Source: Paragyromitra xinjiangensis | Lineage: Eukaryota; Ascomycota; Pezizomycetes; Pezizales; Discinaceae | Direction: 5' to 3' | DNA: 64,000 bases | Assembly (NCBI GenBank): GCA_038503065.1 | Contig: JBCAMK010000003.1 | Span: 62,001 to 126,000 of the forward strand | Program-made: the position numbers and the translations under genes | Shown: piece after piece, positions 1 to 15,367 of the stretch | Position numbering within the stretch: position 1 is the first letter of the stretch | Layout of the letters: each line of letters begins with the position of its first letter | Notes under the pieces: model-generated | Databases searched by the model: none | Seen by the model: only the letters and a program-made list of their open reading frames with translations | What the model was told of the DNA's origin: nothing

Positions 1-1097
1 TCGACTGCAGCTGTTAGGCGGCGATAACTCTCCTAGCCTCATCACCCGCAAGAATGGTATGTGGGGCGGTGGGGAACTGATAAGGTTCAAGTGCATAAGA
101 TTTCAAGTCCTGATTAGGATGCTGCACACCTTCTATTTTGATGTGTTGGGTTCCTTTCACCAACTACCTTGATGGATCCGTCCATCGGATCTTCGATCGT
201 GCAGATACGCTGTGAAACAAAGAGAAGCTTCTCAACAGACTTCGGCAGGTTGGGCAACAGCTACAGCCCTAGCACTCTCCCGTAACTCGTTACTAAGAGG
301 TAATCTCAAATAGACAGGGGTGGAAGCGGTGAGTTGTGACCACTCATGTATTAGCTTTACTGGTGGTACCTGCCTGCCCTAAATTTTTTGCAACTAACAC
401 TAAAAGCATTCACAGTATCATTAATATCGTTAACTATTATCCCACTAGAGTTTTAAGCTTATTATTAGCCAAATTTCTCGGGAGCCAACTTTCCCAGAGC
501 CAGCAAATTGCATGGCCTATGAGCACTATTTACTGTTTTCAAGTTGTTGGGGTATTCACAATACTTGGAATACTCCAAAGACCAGCATCATCGCTAGGCC
601 TTTATGGCATATTTGGGATATGACCTGAACGAGATAGAGACAATAAGCAGTGAAGGCTTGCAGCCTGGCTATGCGAATTTTAACTTAGCTCTGGGTTTGG
701 CTATGGTAATTTTGGGGTCCTGCCTAAATCAGTGATAATGAAGAGGGTAGTAATTCAAGAGTGGGACCTGTGGCCGTATTATCATCACCATAGGCTTGGC
801 CTTCAAGCTTAGCAGGGGCAACTTCTCTTCTGCAGACAATATCGATGCTATTCCGATTGCTTCGGAAAGCACCGCAGCTCCATGGGCAGTATTCCCCATG
901 CTCTGCCGTTATCTCTACGACAACTGTCGTGATGAGGGTCAATTTTATGGAGCTACAAAATCACATAAATACTGACTGATATCCCCTATGAAGAGATCTT
1001 TTTTTTCAGCATCAGCCTTTGTTCCAACATCAAAAACTTAGAGCTTCCGGCCTTCGATCCACTTAGTCTTTTATCCTTTACAGTATCTTTTTTCACG
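1..1097. other. Intergenic, upstream of the protease gene
   Basis: No gene is supported here. A 95-codon open frame at 336-623 (+) is AT-rich, resembles no known protein family, and has no intron or start context that would make it convincing. The last 100-130 bases before position 1098 should hold the promoter and 5' UTR of the protease; an AT-rich TATA-like stretch lies near 961-973. Confidence 0.5.
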
Positions 1098-2487
<1,390 letters not shown>

Positions 2488-4449
2488 ATACATCACAGGG
2501 AGATATAAAAAAGCTGAAGGGGTTCTTTTAGAGGATGTGGCTTGAATGATGGAGTTTCCTTTTCTCTTTTTTGGAAAAAATTGGCTAGAGCGTTGTCTTT
2601 TTAACTATTTGTTTTCTTTGAAACTACCAAGTTATTACTCTTTAGCGTAGAGCGGGGCCTAGGAATAGCCGAAATTGACAATCAAAATTGTTTTCCCAAA
2701 TTTCAAGTGCTTAACCGAGTGATTATACAAGACTTGGAGAGATTATCTCGCAGCTCCGAGGAAGAACACAAACCTGAACTGGTCTCAATCATAGAAAACT
2801 TCTGACCTTGAATACATCTTTCATGCTTGAAACTCAAGAAGAGTTGTCGCGTTACGAGGCCGAAGAGAGCTCAGCGCGAAACATCAGCGCTTGGCGTCGA
2901 TCTCCCGGCGGTTACGCAGTTCCTAGTAACACCTCCGAACGCTTGTTCTAAAGTGCCGCACTACAGCCGCATGTACCAGTTATCCTGATGGATTTCTAAT
3001 CCAAGAATCATATCAATCGTGCTACAGATGGAGCTCTAGGGATATAAGTTGACATTGAAAGAATTATCCTTCTGTATGTAGACATTATATACCGCCGTGC
3101 TCATAAAAAATAGTGGCACAAACCCATCCAAGTCTTATATATCTACATTTCCCATAGGCTACTCTAGGGAAGAGGCTCAGGAACTGCAAGCGCATCCCTC
3201 CAGGTTTCTTAGCCCACTACCAAGTATTTCTCATCGCTGAATATACAACCTCATCTCAAGCACCTGTTACCTATTGACAAGCCCATACGCGTGTCACCTC
3301 GAGCATATATATCGAGCCAAGGTCTCTAGATCCCTTTGTAAAGCGCATTATGAAGCCAGAAAATTCTTACCAAAACAGTGACTTTATAATTGGTAGGGCT
3401 TGCCTGTTCCTCTTGGCTATATGAGCAAGGTATATTGGTCCATGAAGTTGATTTCCGGTAGTTCTCCCGCAGGTCTTCCGTGCATAGGTGCATGAGATAG
3501 GATAATAATCCTAGGCACGGAAATACTAGCGTGGTTGAATTTTATTTTATATCCGCCGCAGCCTGTGTTGAAACAGAAATAAAATCATATAAGACTTTTG
3601 AACGACTGCAGCTGTATAAAAACATCACCGTGCAGCTATCATCGGTAGCGCGTGGCCTTTCTAGCCCAAGACCCTCTAAGTTACTACAAACTGATAAGTA
3701 CTAAATCGCGCGCGCGTTAAAGATAAAGACTCGATGAGCCAAGCGCCAGAAAAATTCCTATCAAATTAAAATACTCTTAAAAACTACATGTAAGGTTAAT
3801 TAAACATGCTGCTGCATGCAACAAATAAAACTTTGTACGGATAAATGCGACAGACTTATCGGGATAAGCCACCCCTGTTTCACATCCAACGACAAGGTAT
3901 TTAATCCGGATCCTTTCAAATATGGCCATGGGCAATAGCTACACGTACATGCTCCACAACACAACGCAGCATCGCCTAGAGGGTTCACAGTAGACAGTTG
4001 CTCCGAGTGATAGAACATGGCTTTGGATTAAGATTCAAACTGAGAACTCAAGGGTATTTTCGCCTTATAGTACTACCCTGGTACCTTTTAGCGGGCTTTG
4101 GCCCGTCTACACCGTCGGCTAAGAAATAGGTATCCCTTGCTGGAGAGATTCCCTCTCGTGTCTCTGAACTTCGCTGCCAGTTATAACCCTCTTGGCTCGA
4201 AAATGTCGCTTGGTGATGTATTAGCTCCGGAAGTGATTTAGAACACATAAGATGTAAATATTCGGCGGTCTTTACACCCCATAGCTATTGAATTTACTCA
4301 ACTACAGCAACAAAGTTTGATTTCAAAACTGACCGCCAACACCTTTGCTTCTCGTCACTCATATCAGGCATCAATTGGTGCTTCTAGCTGACAGCTTTCT
4401 CTTGCTCTGAGCTCAAGCCAGTTCTCAGAGTTTTCTTCACCCATACCAA
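2488..4449. other. Intergenic, no gene seen
   Basis: About 2 kb of AT-rich sequence between two convergent genes. Only short open frames (under 75 codons) occur, with no recognisable protein motif. No inverted repeat or tRNA was noticed. Confidence 0.5.
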
Positions 4450-5730
4450 TTAAATCAATGCTTCTCTAGGAATCTTTCCCTCCACCGGAATCGGGCGTTC
4501 TCCTGTCGCAGTAAGTCTAAAGTGATGGCGGATATCCCCTCCCTCAAATCCAAAATCAGAAATGACGGTACTAGATTTCAATCAGCAGTAGAAGATCAAT
4601 GGTCAACTCAATTAGAACCTACTGGTTTGTGATACGGCTGATCGAAAGGTAGAGGTAACAGTCAGTACTTAGCAGGCTGTAAACAGTGAGGGTTGGAACT
4701 TGCGTACTTATCCCAGACAATTACTGTTTCGTCTTCCCAGCGCACTCTAGCATGAAATTCAGTAGCCTTCGCGATAAAATCATATAAGAAGTTTAAGATA
4801 GCATCTGATTCCTCCCTCTTGAGCCCAATGATATGTTTTGTGAAAGCCTTGTTGACGAAGAGAGCCTTTTCGCCAGTTCCAGGGTGGACGCGGACGACTG
4901 GGTGGATGGTCTCGGCAGGCTCCCTTCGGAGAATCCCACTACCGTTCTTAATGCTATCTTCGGCTTGCTCAACGCCAGAGTGAAGGGCAGTGAGAGTCTC
5001 CAGATAACCGCGAAACGATGGAGATAGACGGTTACAGGCGGCAACCATGCTAACATACTCTGTATCCCCACCACATCTTTTCGGGATTGTAAGGCCCGTA
5101 AGGAATGTAGCCGACGGAGGCTGGCGCTCGAAAGATTGGTCGTGGTGCCATAAAGTTGTTGAGATACGATTAGAAGCGGCACCAGCTCGGAATACATCGC
5201 TGAAAGTCAACTATCAGTAGAGCTCCCGTTGTCGATCTAACGGGTATCGTACTTGTCCTTGGTACGGTAAAACACAAGATGCTCGCGAGATCCTGCAACA
5301 TGGCCAGAGATAGGATGAACATGCAGACGGCCGAAGTGACTGCAGATTTCCTCTCGTCAACATGAGTAGTATTTTCACGGCACCATAGGGAAACCAACGA
5401 AACTATTTCTTTCTGTCTTTCAAAGCTCAGCTCTGCAAAATCCTGTCCACGAAAGACGATGAGCGCGCGTCTACCGAGGAGTAGCGAGAGTTCATCGAGT
5501 TCCTCAGGCGAAAGCGCGCTTAGTTGCAACCCCCGTATCTCGGTGCCAATTTCAGGGGAAATCTCTATGACGCTGGTGGCACTGGCCAAGAACTGCAGCT
5601 CTTTGGTCGGGTCAACCCGACTGGACGGTTCAACATGATCACAATCTTCGAGATCAGGCTCCTTGTAGTCGTCCGCGACAGGCAGGTAGTGTGTCCATTT
5701 GTATTCAGTAGTCAAACCCGGCGCAGGCAT
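4450..5730 (-). CDS. TauD/TfdA-type 2-oxoglutarate dioxygenase, 353 aa, 5 exons
   Basis: Fe(II)/2-oxoglutarate-dependent dioxygenase of the taurine/sulfonate dioxygenase family, probably cytosolic. Exons on the minus strand are 5730-5384, 5339-5253, 5199-4708, 4637-4623 (15 nt) and 4570-4450. The core reads HFGRLHVHP, then TTLWHHDQSFE, which gives iron ligands His163 and Asp165. The distal ligand His314 (NRITNH) is assembled across the 15-nt micro-exon and the last junction, and the 2OG-binding Arg follows in GDIRHHFRLT. Without the micro-exon the gene looks truncated before the distal His. The first intron (5340-5383, 44 nt) is the least certain junction. The family also includes herbicide and other sulfonate oxygenases, so the substrate is open. 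The last exon ends near EALI with a TAA stop. Confidence 0.87.
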
Positions 5731-8700
5731 TTTAGGTGGAGACGAATAATATAAAAGTTAGAAGGATCAAGTCTGTTGAGGTTATTCCGATCACAATCCC
5801 GCGGAGTTTATGAACTGCTGGTAGATAAAAGATTGTGTTGTAAATTCACAGCACTGCCTGTAATATATCTCCACTGATGGCATTCCAGACCTTCCCTAAT
5901 TCATCCCTTGCATCTCGGAGCGAAATATTTACTATGGTAGCTTTTCACTGTTTTTGGAATTTTGTTCCTCCCATGGATTCTCTGGGTGAACGGCATACCA
6001 TCCTTGCTTTGATCATTCCTTCCTATAGTTAATAGCGACTGAAATAAAATCGCTCTGCAAAGCGAGTATGCGATGGCGTACATTCGGAGTGATAAAATAA
6101 GCACGAGGCTTAAACCAAAGTTAACAGAGCTGGCCGAATCACATCCAATCCTTGCGAGAAATCCAGATAAGTATCTCTCTCTAACCCCTCTTGGTGTTCA
6201 AAGCTTCATAAATAGAAACTCCCAGCTGTCGCCAAGCTTAATATTCAGGTTTCCACCAGCTGGGACCCCGCGGAGATATCAGTTACATGCAAAGTCCTAG
6301 TTTTAGGAAGCTTCCGCTAACCAGATTCTCGAATGAGAAATATAAAGTAGCAGATTACTCATCGAAGTACAACCCTTGACCTTTCGAAAATCATACCGCT
6401 TCTTTGCTCATGTCCGAGAGCCCCCAAAGCCCTATCGAACGGACGTCAGTCAACCTTGGAATTTCGGAAGCGACCTGTCAAATTTCGCTCCGTTTCGAGA
6501 CTTCAATCAACCAGGTCTTCTGATCACAGAAATAAAGAGAAAATCCCTTCCAATATTGTGGACTTGGGCCGACGTTGAACCCAACTCTCCCCGGTCTTCG
6601 GTATGGGAACACAAGATCAAGTTACTCCAGCTATTGCCCGTCTTCAGCAACTCCGACGCCGGGGTACAGATACCTGCAATTGATGCCTGTTCGCACAGAA
6701 ATAAGCCTCATAACCGATATCAAATTTACGATGGTGGATATCTCGGCGAGGGGTGATTAAGTTCTTGTGCATATTGCAAACTCGGGTATCGAACCGTTTC
6801 CGTCAACAAGATGCGGGGTTTACCACGTGACCAACCGATACCGCCGGTTCCCGGAACTTCACCACAGAACTTCCCAAATCAGTGCCCATGTACGATACCA
6901 GATGTACCCAAATGGCCCTTAGGCACCGGGCAAATTGTATCTCTCTGTATCTTGGAAGGTAGTAGATATCCTTTTTCATACAATATCACTCGACCGGTTT
7001 GCCCGGTGAATTATACCAATGACCTTCCAAACCGGGTTGTGTGATCACTGGCTAAAACCTCAACCGACGGATATTCCACTAGGTACATCTCACTTCAACT
7101 CCCCAAAGTAAACCTTTCCGTAGATTATCACCAATATATCCCTAGCATACACATGTATACGTAGAACAATTGATCTCAACGGTTTATCTCCTTGGCGGTT
7201 GAAAATGGGAAGCAGAGCTCCACTCAAAACACGACTATTCAGACAATGGAGGTACTTCCCCGATTGCCCTGACTAGGAATAGCCCAAAATTGGACAGATA
7301 ATACATGTATACATGTATATGATATGAACTCCATCTTGCACAAAGACACGGGTAAGTATTTCAGCCCCGGAAAGGGGCTTTAGTAATCACTACATCCTGT
7401 AAGTTCGCCGCCAGTCACAAAACATCACTCGACAGAATCAGCAACATAGGATGAAAAGTGACTTTTTTCATCCAACCAGCAAGCGATCTAAGTGAAAACA
7501 TGAGCGATAACCAGACTTCCTCATATAAACCCCTTAAAACGACAACTCACTCGGCTTTGATGCGACTGATACATATCGAGTACGATCCAGATCATTGGAG
7601 AATAAGTTAGAGATAGATCTCGATTAGTTTCTTAGCCTGTTTCATCCCAACAACGGGAAATTCCATTGCAGTGCATAGTTATCTAGAAAAGGGTGAAAAA
7701 AATTGCAATTGGTCTAAATGAAGTTACGACCAATACCCCCAATTCAGGAAGGCTATCAGATCTTGGTAAATGGATATTTACTTTAGCTCCTACTATGCCA
7801 CGCCAACGAGTTGCTTCTCATGAAATACAAGAAACGAGACCGAGACAGATTCCCCACATATTCCTCAAAGTAGGCGAATAGGAATTCCGAGTCTTTTACG
7901 ACTCGATGTTAAGTGGCTGACAGTCGAAACCCCTGAAACGAGACTGATCACTCTCCTCCCCCGGCACAAAGCCACTTCCCGCTCCCAAAAGAATGTGACT
8001 CCATTCCCAAAGGTGATTCCTCTATCTAGTAGCTAGTCGCTTAGCTCCAGAAATACTAATTTGATCGGAAATAATGCTCGCTAGATCACAGACCATCACT
8101 CACCTTCCAATTCCCTCGTGCATCGTAAACCATTCCCCTTCGACCTTTCCTATTGCCAACCCTGATCCGTAACTCCAAGTTTATTTACAGCAAACCCCTC
8201 CCTCCTCGTTATCAGCCCAGCCAAACTACCAGCTAACCAGGAACCTGAGACCAGAACCCGGAAACAGATCCATGAGTCCCGACCAATTTCTCGCTCGCTC
8301 CAACCTGGCTCGTAGACTTATATCTGCAGCTTTTTAGTCTGGCTACACAAACCCCAAGGTGCAACTGCAGTCTGCGCCATCATTTATGATATCAGTATAC
8401 GTGAGGTATCTTGGCCATGGAATCCTGGTTTCGTACAAACCACTGGCAGATTTATACCTCCCAATTAGACGGAGTAACCCTTCAACATCTCCGGTAATTC
8501 TTTACGGCTGCCGGTAGCTCTCCCCGTCACTAATCACAACTCTCGGAGAATTTCTTGCGAGATCCATCCTTAGCTAACCATTCACACCCACTCATGCATG
8601 TCGGGGAATTTTGATCGGAAAAATCTAGCCGTGAGGATAGTTCTGTATTTCTTCTTCCTTCCTCTTTTGTTAGGGATATGAAAATCTTACAGGAATCTAA

Positions 8701-9017
8701 TAAAGGTCTCAACACGCTTGCCCCGCACCCCAATGATAATAAAAACACCTGCAGCACATCCGTCTGCCTATAACCCACACAAACTCGCCGTACTTTATAC
8801 AACCCATGCCGCAATTAAAGGAGCTGGGAAAGAGCATATAAAACGATAAAAAGGAAAACCCATAAATAATCCCCAAACTCTCAAACCCAAAACCGTATCT
8901 ATGTCCGTCTCACCTTACCACTCACACAACCACAAATCATCCCACCACAATATATATTACGCAAAAAGGGAAAGAAAAAGATCCGCGCTGCCTTTGTTCC
9001 ACAAGGCCTGTCGACAC
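5731..9017. other. Intergenic, no gene seen
   Basis: About 3.3 kb with scattered open frames (the longest, 6376-6756 +, is 126 codons) that show no family motif. It includes short AT palindromes such as the repeated acatgtat units near 7300. The part next to 5731 is the promoter side of the dioxygenase gene; the part next to 9017 is downstream of the sugar transporter. Confidence 0.5.
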
Positions 9018-10861
9018 TTATAAGTAGGATTTGGTGCCCATTTGTTCGTCATGTTGGCTCTCGGCAAGTACCCCCGCGGCGATGGCCTGCTGCTCTTTCG
9101 AAGATTCAAGAGCATCACTCCTACTGACGGCACCTGACGGCAGCCATTCTAGTTACAGTCAGCACACCAGGTCTTCGTTACATCAAGCTATGAGTCAAGG
9201 GTAGGGATTAGGAACATACTGCTCGAACTCCACGCGCCGACAGCAGGGTCGTTATACATCTCTTCAACCTGTTCAAGAGAAAGATTGCTACTTTCATACA
9301 GGAAAAGGTACACGATACAAGCGGCCATGAAGTTGCATCCAGCGAACACATACCCGTAACGGTACCCGATTGCTTTGGTGATGAATGGGGTGAAGAACGT
9401 CAAAAGGAAATTCCACATCCAGTTTCCGGTAGTTGCGATAGCGCTGGAATGAGACCTGGTGCGGAGAGGGTACATTTCCCCAACACACACCCAAGTGCCA
9501 GGACCCCAAGTCGATGCGAAGGAAGCAATGAACATGCAGGCACAAAGAATGAGAACACCTCCGATAGACTTCTCGGACGGGTCCTTTTCGCTACCGATAG
9601 CACCGAAGATGAGTAGCCAGGCCATCTGCCAGAGTGCACCACCGATAAGGGTCTTGCGACGGCCGAACTTCTCGATAAACCACAGACCAGGAAAAGTGCA
9701 GACCACGTTAACGGCACCGAGAATGATCTGGGTGACATAAGAGTTGGAGATACCAACGGACTTGAAGATGCTCGCACCTACGGTGTGTTAGTGATTAACA
9801 GTCTCACAATATCAGTATAAGTAGTCTAACATACCATAGTAGAAGAAGTAGTTGGCCCCTGTGAGCTGTTGGCAAACCATCAACAGGAAACCGAGCATAG
9901 TCCTGTACAAGGCTTTACCCTTAGGGTTAAAGCTTGAGAGGAAACTTGATTTTCCAGCAATAGCAGCTTCCCTGACGAGCAACTCGATATCCTGGTACTC
10001 TGACTCAATGAAACCCTTCTTATTTCTGTTCTTCTCCCCGGCAATGAAACGGAGAGCCGCAAGACATTCTTCATTCTTGTCGTGGGCAAGGAGCCATCTC
10101 GGAGATTCGGGAAGGAAGATCATACTACGACCAGTCAGTTGATGAAGGGAAAGTGTGGAGGTATAGAAAAGATTTCTCACCCAACCATGAGCGCAAGAGC
10201 CCAGAAATAGCCAATGGCCAGAGGGCCTCTCCATTCTCCGCTATTCCCTGCGCGGGACGTACCCAAGTTGACGCAGTAAGATGTTAACAGACCGCAAGTG
10301 ACAAAGAGCTGGTAACTAGCAACCATCGCACCACGGACTTGCTTAGGGACCGTCTCGGATACATAAACGGGGACGAGTGCTTGAAAACGTTAATATCACA
10401 GCTCTCAAAGACTCCAATAGGCATGTAATCCTCGACATACCTGAAAGGGCACCAATAGCAACACCACTAAAAAGACGACCAATGATGATCTGATACCAGG
10501 CGTGCTGAGCTGTGATCGAGATAGTGTTTCCAACAAAATATACAAAGCAGATACCAATCATAGACTTCTTTCGGCCAATGCCATTTCCCAGTGGGCCGGC
10601 AATCAGAGCACCAATCAGAGCACCAATGGAAACCATGCCCACGATGAGACCTTCTCTGGTCTGGCTCCACGCATAGACGCCCAGGCCGCGGTTTTCAGCA
10701 AAACGGTTCATAAAGTCATCCATAATGATGAAACCCGAGACCTGACCGGTGTCTGCACCGAACAAGAAGCCACCCATGGAGGCAACCAAGCCCAGTATCA
10801 TGATGGGCCCGGAGATGACGGATTTGATCTCATCGATGCGAGAGGTGGAAACAGCAGACAT
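9018..10861 (-). CDS. MFS hexose transporter, 532 aa, 5 exons
   Basis: Plasma-membrane sugar porter (MFS, sugar transporter family), most like fungal high-affinity glucose/hexose carriers. Exons on the minus strand are 10861-10441, 10379-10181, 10124-9835, 9777-9220 and 9148-9018; introns are 56-71 nt. Family signatures visible: MGGFLFGADTGQVSGF in TM1, GNGIGRKKSM after TM2, SALVPVYVSETVPKQVRG after TM4, PESPRWL before the central loop, QQLTGANYFFYYG in TM7, FGRRKTL, and STWGPGTWVCVGEMYP in TM10. The acidic, Gln-rich tail ends near TKSYL. Length is normal for a 12-TM carrier. The first residues (MSAVSTSR) fit a cytosolic N terminus. An AT-rich TATA-like run (tttaaata on the minus strand) lies about 65 bp upstream of the start. 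Direction of transport and sugar preference are inferred from family only. Confidence 0.93.
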
Positions 10862-13800
10862 TTTGGGGGCGAGGAGGAAGATGTGTGGGAAAATTGAGGA
10901 GAAGTGGGGAGTATGGAGATGTATTTAAAGGACGAAAAACGGAGAAATTGCGGGTTTAAACAAATGGGGTCCCACGGGGAAATGAACGGAATAACCTAGG
11001 AAATCCTGGTAAATGGTGGAGTTACACCAAAAGAGCGAGCAGGTGGCAGTAGACAGGCTTGAGGATAATGGAAGCAGCAGATTCCGTTCCGAGGACCCGT
11101 ACTCGTACAGATGAAGACTAGGAATATGGGAAAGAAGATGCCAAACTTGATTGGTAATGATGATGACAATGATGATGGAAATTCTGGCTATCCAAGAATG
11201 GATGCCTACTCAAATGGTATTTCTCGGGGTTCCGTGATGGATATTCGAGGAGAGGGAAAGACCAAGATGATATTGCAGCAGAAGAGGTTGTTGTATACCA
11301 AACAAATTAGGTTCCCAGCCTCTCGAGAACAACATCCCCCGAGCAAGTCTGTAAGCTTCAGTCTTTGAGAGTTCATCCTATACGTGTATCTTTACTTTCA
11401 TTTTTGCCTGTCAGCGACTCGAGATCTCTCGGCCAAGCAGGCCAAAGCGGCCGAAACGATCCATTGCTGCCTAGCCACGGAGCAGACGAAATCCTGGAAG
11501 CAAGTGCTCCATACATTCAATCATGGAGAAGAAAGTCGTGATGTGGGGAGCGTGGTCCTTGGAGGTTGGTGGGATGAGAACGAGTGATGATGTGGGTCCG
11601 GACTATGTGCCGAGGCGGAACGAAATGTCGGAGCTACAATAATCCGCTCCGCTTGCCGATACCACTTCAGACGTCACTTCTTTTGTCTAAACCGTGGCCA
11701 AGCCTTTGATCCTGGCCTCGGAAGAATTCACAAAGCAGAAGGAAACATCCCCCAACACTGAAGAGAGTCTCATGGCTATTTCCCCTCTCGACAGCAACGT
11801 CCGCTGCGATCGCTCAGGGTAGCTGTCCGCCACCAAAGCAATGATCTCGAGTCAATCACTCGAAAAATTGGGCTAGCCATAAGTCTAGTAAATTTACTAA
11901 ATTCAAATAAAATTGGTTCTATTCATTAATCTTCTCTAATCGCCACAAACGCTAGCTTAGAGAGAGAAAACCCCCAATTAAAAACTTTTAGAGAAAAAAA
12001 TTGGCACTATGTCGCTTCTGAATCATCACTAAACCTACTGAGCCGTCCATTCTTTCCAATTCCTGGTCCTGGGTCCACTTCAAGTTCCCCCCGAAAAACT
12101 CTCATGTCCAGAATTCGATCCAAGGAGAGATACCAGGATAGGCCACACGTTTAGCATCACGGCGTATGGCAAGCTACCATGTACATTTCCTCCGAACCCA
12201 AGATCAGCAACCGCGCTACGTGACAGTTTCCGTAGACTAACTTACTTGGCGTAGGCCGTTCCGAGATGCCGCTAGAACACCGGCCAGTGTCCCGTCAACC
12301 ACTTCTCTCGGAACAACCTCAGGGACCCGGAGAGAAAACATTTCACGCGCTACGAAACGTGTTTGTAGGCACCAGCCAACACAGGCCCAAAGTCTAGTGA
12401 CGAAGCGGTAACTTCTCAGAGATCCGGCCGGTTTTCCGAGATGATATCGTTGTATGAGAATTTTCAGGGTTTCACTGCCGCGGCATCTGCGGGAGGAATT
12501 GGATGAAGAAAAAAATCAAACTGCCTAGACCACGAGCAAAAAATTTATCCCATCAAATTCTTCTGCAAGATCTAGGCAGCTGATCAGGAGCCTAAATCAA
12601 GTGAAATCTCTGCTCACAGCAGCTGAGGATGGGCTGTATATCCGTAAAAAACACGATAGGTCTGATGATTTCCACCTTATATCTGACCAAAAAGACGGCA
12701 ACGCAGGTACAAATCACCTCTATCAGAGTTATTCCGCTGCCTAAATAACGCTACGTAAACAGTTATGCTTTCAATCCCGTGTGTCCTGACGATCTATCCC
12801 ATACCTGGTGTTCCACGTCAATCCCCTGCTCGGCTTTACCCATCGGGGTGGAAAAACATATCCCCGCTTCCGGTGATATCCTAAGCCCCTAATAAGCCTA
12901 GACGGAGATTACGAATGACGTCGTTAATCTACTCTACGCTACATCTCCGCCTTTACTGCGTACTCCGGTCAGAGCTGGGGAACCCCCATGGGATTCACAA
13001 ACGAGTGAGCACCCCAATCGTGGAGGCGAGGAGTAAACCCCATAAAAACCCCCAACCCGAGTCTCCTAGGCCACTCCACTCGGTGATGTTCCCGTTCGTG
13101 CAGGGAACTCCCAAGTTATAGAATCATGATTCATCACTCGGATACTCTCCTCCGATTCGTTTATCCATGAGCCCCTTTCGAGAGTCTCGCTTATGAATAA
13201 ATGTCGAATCCCTTCCTCTTGACTCCCCACGCGGAGCTAACCCCGGAGGAACAATCCCCAACTTTGCGGATCACCGTGAGTCGTGTCTGGGTGTCCCGAT
13301 ACCGGCATCAAAGACGGGATTTGTTACCGATATATGCGCCCCGGATATGCAATATGCACGGGATGCTTAGGCTCTAGATCCGATGTACAGGTAGATCGGA
13401 ACGAAAAGCGACCTAATAGAACCGTCGGTCCATTATGTTTATTAAAACTTCAAGAAATGACATGGGGTAATGAGATCTTTCACTACTAGCTTGATCGAGA
13501 TGAGGAATTCACTTTGGAGATTATTAGAGAAAACATGCCATTAAATACGAAAAATCGCTCAGATGAGATGTTTACAGAATGGTTGTTTAGAAATCGGGTT
13601 GAAACGGAACTAGAACCTGCGAAAACTCCACCACGCAAAAGCCATATGTACTCTATATCTAGCTTGTGAGTTTATACATTCTATAGCCTTTCAAATTTCA
13701 AAACTCGGGGTTTGCTCGTCTCGTGTTTAATGCGTCTTTAACATAACTTTTTAGTAAGCATTTCTTAGATCGCGTCCATATAACGTATGAGTAATCGTGG

Positions 13801-14602
13801 TACTCTTATCGGGTTAACAGGAATAAATAAGATAAGTCCCTCTATAAGCAACCTACAACTTTGGCTAGTCTTTAAAAGATATTTCTCTCTAGTTAGCAGT
13901 CCTGTCCCTAGCCTTCATAAAATAGAGCGACAGACTGCGAACTAGTATCGAGGCTCATGGCTTGCTCCTACTCGATACATCGATACGAAATGACAGTAAA
14001 CAGCCTCCGGCGGAGCATGGCATTATAAGATCTCATAAGGATACCGCTACTTGGTTCGGATTTCATCTTGCGGCGTTTTTCTCTAGGAGTGGGGTAGAAG
14101 AATAAAAAATCTATTAATAGTGACCATTCCATGTCGCTAAATCGAGCCATTCCACCGAATAGCTAGGGCACCCATTGGATGTTGTTCGCAGAACTTACGC
14201 GTAAATTCGAAAGAAGCCCAAACCCAAGTTAAGAAGTTTTTTATTAACGATAGTGGATATGCGAGCTGCAGGGAATAACTGCTGATATAGGTAATGGACT
14301 TTGAGAAATACGCAATCCTTTATTGCCCAGCCTACACAGCCTCCAGAATCCAAGTGAATGAAAAATGTAGGTCTCCAAGTATTGGTGTAATAACGTAAGA
14401 TCTGACTGCAAAACAGTTTCCTTTAATTATACTTGTTATCATTGTATTTTTTCCATACAAACTTTGAGATCAACACAAAAGAAAGTACAGGAAAGTAACG
14501 TGCATCAGATCAATCTCGTGCAAGAGCGTGATCCTGGACAGATGTACTCATTAAAAGACATACCACTCCTCAAAATCCCCAAAGAAAAATATCCACAGCG
14601 CA
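10862..14602. other. Intergenic, no gene seen
   Basis: About 3.7 kb. The first few hundred bases after 10862 are the transporter promoter. The rest has only short open frames (the longest are 60-85 codons) without family motifs and no clear repeat. Confidence 0.5.
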
Positions 14603-15367
14603 CTATTGTGTCCGAGCGTATGACATCTGTTGTGGTGCCACATATCCTGCGCTATGCATTTGCGCAATCTGTCGTTCCCTATCGCGCACTTCCATCTCTT
14701 CCTGACAAAGCGTGCACGAGCCACAATAGAACGTTCTACAGAAATCACCCGTAACAGACCCTTGGAGATTATAACGGTATCGAATTTCATCCCGTTGGCG
14801 GGCGAGCCCCATACCACAGCAGAAGTTACACCAACACTTTTCGGAGAATTAGAAGAGCAACTAACTGAATCCTGGAAAAAGGAACTTACGACAGAGTTGC
14901 AGCATGAGTGTGTCTCAAGTGAAGACGGATTCGTTCGTAGTCGTTTGTTTGTTCGACTGTAGAGGACGCAGGGAACCCAAAATCCTAGACAGCCTTTTGA
15001 AAAATGGTCGAGACGTATTAACATTCGGATTATCCATAATTATTTAATGCAGAAAACTAGCGAATGGGATAAACATACAAATTCCCCAATCATCAAAACA
15101 GTCACACATTCCATGTTGCCATTCCTGTCTTGGTCCTGATGGGGGAGTACAATGTTGAGCAACAGGAACCATAGGCCCAGGCCTCACGACATATCCTGTT
15201 TGCTGTGGATTAATTTGCGCCGTTGGTGGATGTACTGGTGCAGTAGCGACAGCGATGCCCTCCTTGGTTTGCGGCGGATAGGCCATGCCCGTCTCAACTC
15301 TCTGCGGTGGATAGGTAACGCCCATCTCAGTCTGTGGGTTCTGGTGAGAGTATTGAAGATTGGCCAT
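14603..15367 (-). CDS. PLAC8 (Cys-rich) family protein, 208 aa, 3 exons
   Basis: PLAC8-domain protein; this family is membrane-associated and includes plant cell-number/cadmium-resistance proteins and fungal homologues of unclear role. Exons on the minus strand are 15367-15079, 14993-14890 and 14836-14603; introns are 85 and 53 nt. Residues 1-80 form a Pro/Gln/Tyr-rich low-complexity head with repeated YPPQ units. The PLAC8 core follows: EWQHGMCDCFDDWGICC, WVPCVLYSRTNKRL, then CCGMGLARQRDEIRYRYNLQGS and the Cys-rich stretch GSCTLCQEEMEVRDRE. Exon joining restores the paired Cys of GICCLGFW. Length is usual for fungal members. A function in metal handling or membrane organisation would be guesswork. 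Confidence 0.88.

Noticed and set aside
336..623. 95-codon open frame as a gene
   Set aside because: AT-rich composition, no family motif, no supporting intron or neighbour; chance is sufficient.
4450..5730. Dioxygenase as a truncated pseudogene lacking the distal His
   Set aside because: A 15-nt exon and a final 121-nt exon with correct GT-AG borders restore NRITNH and the Arg-containing C terminus, and the total length is a multiple of three.
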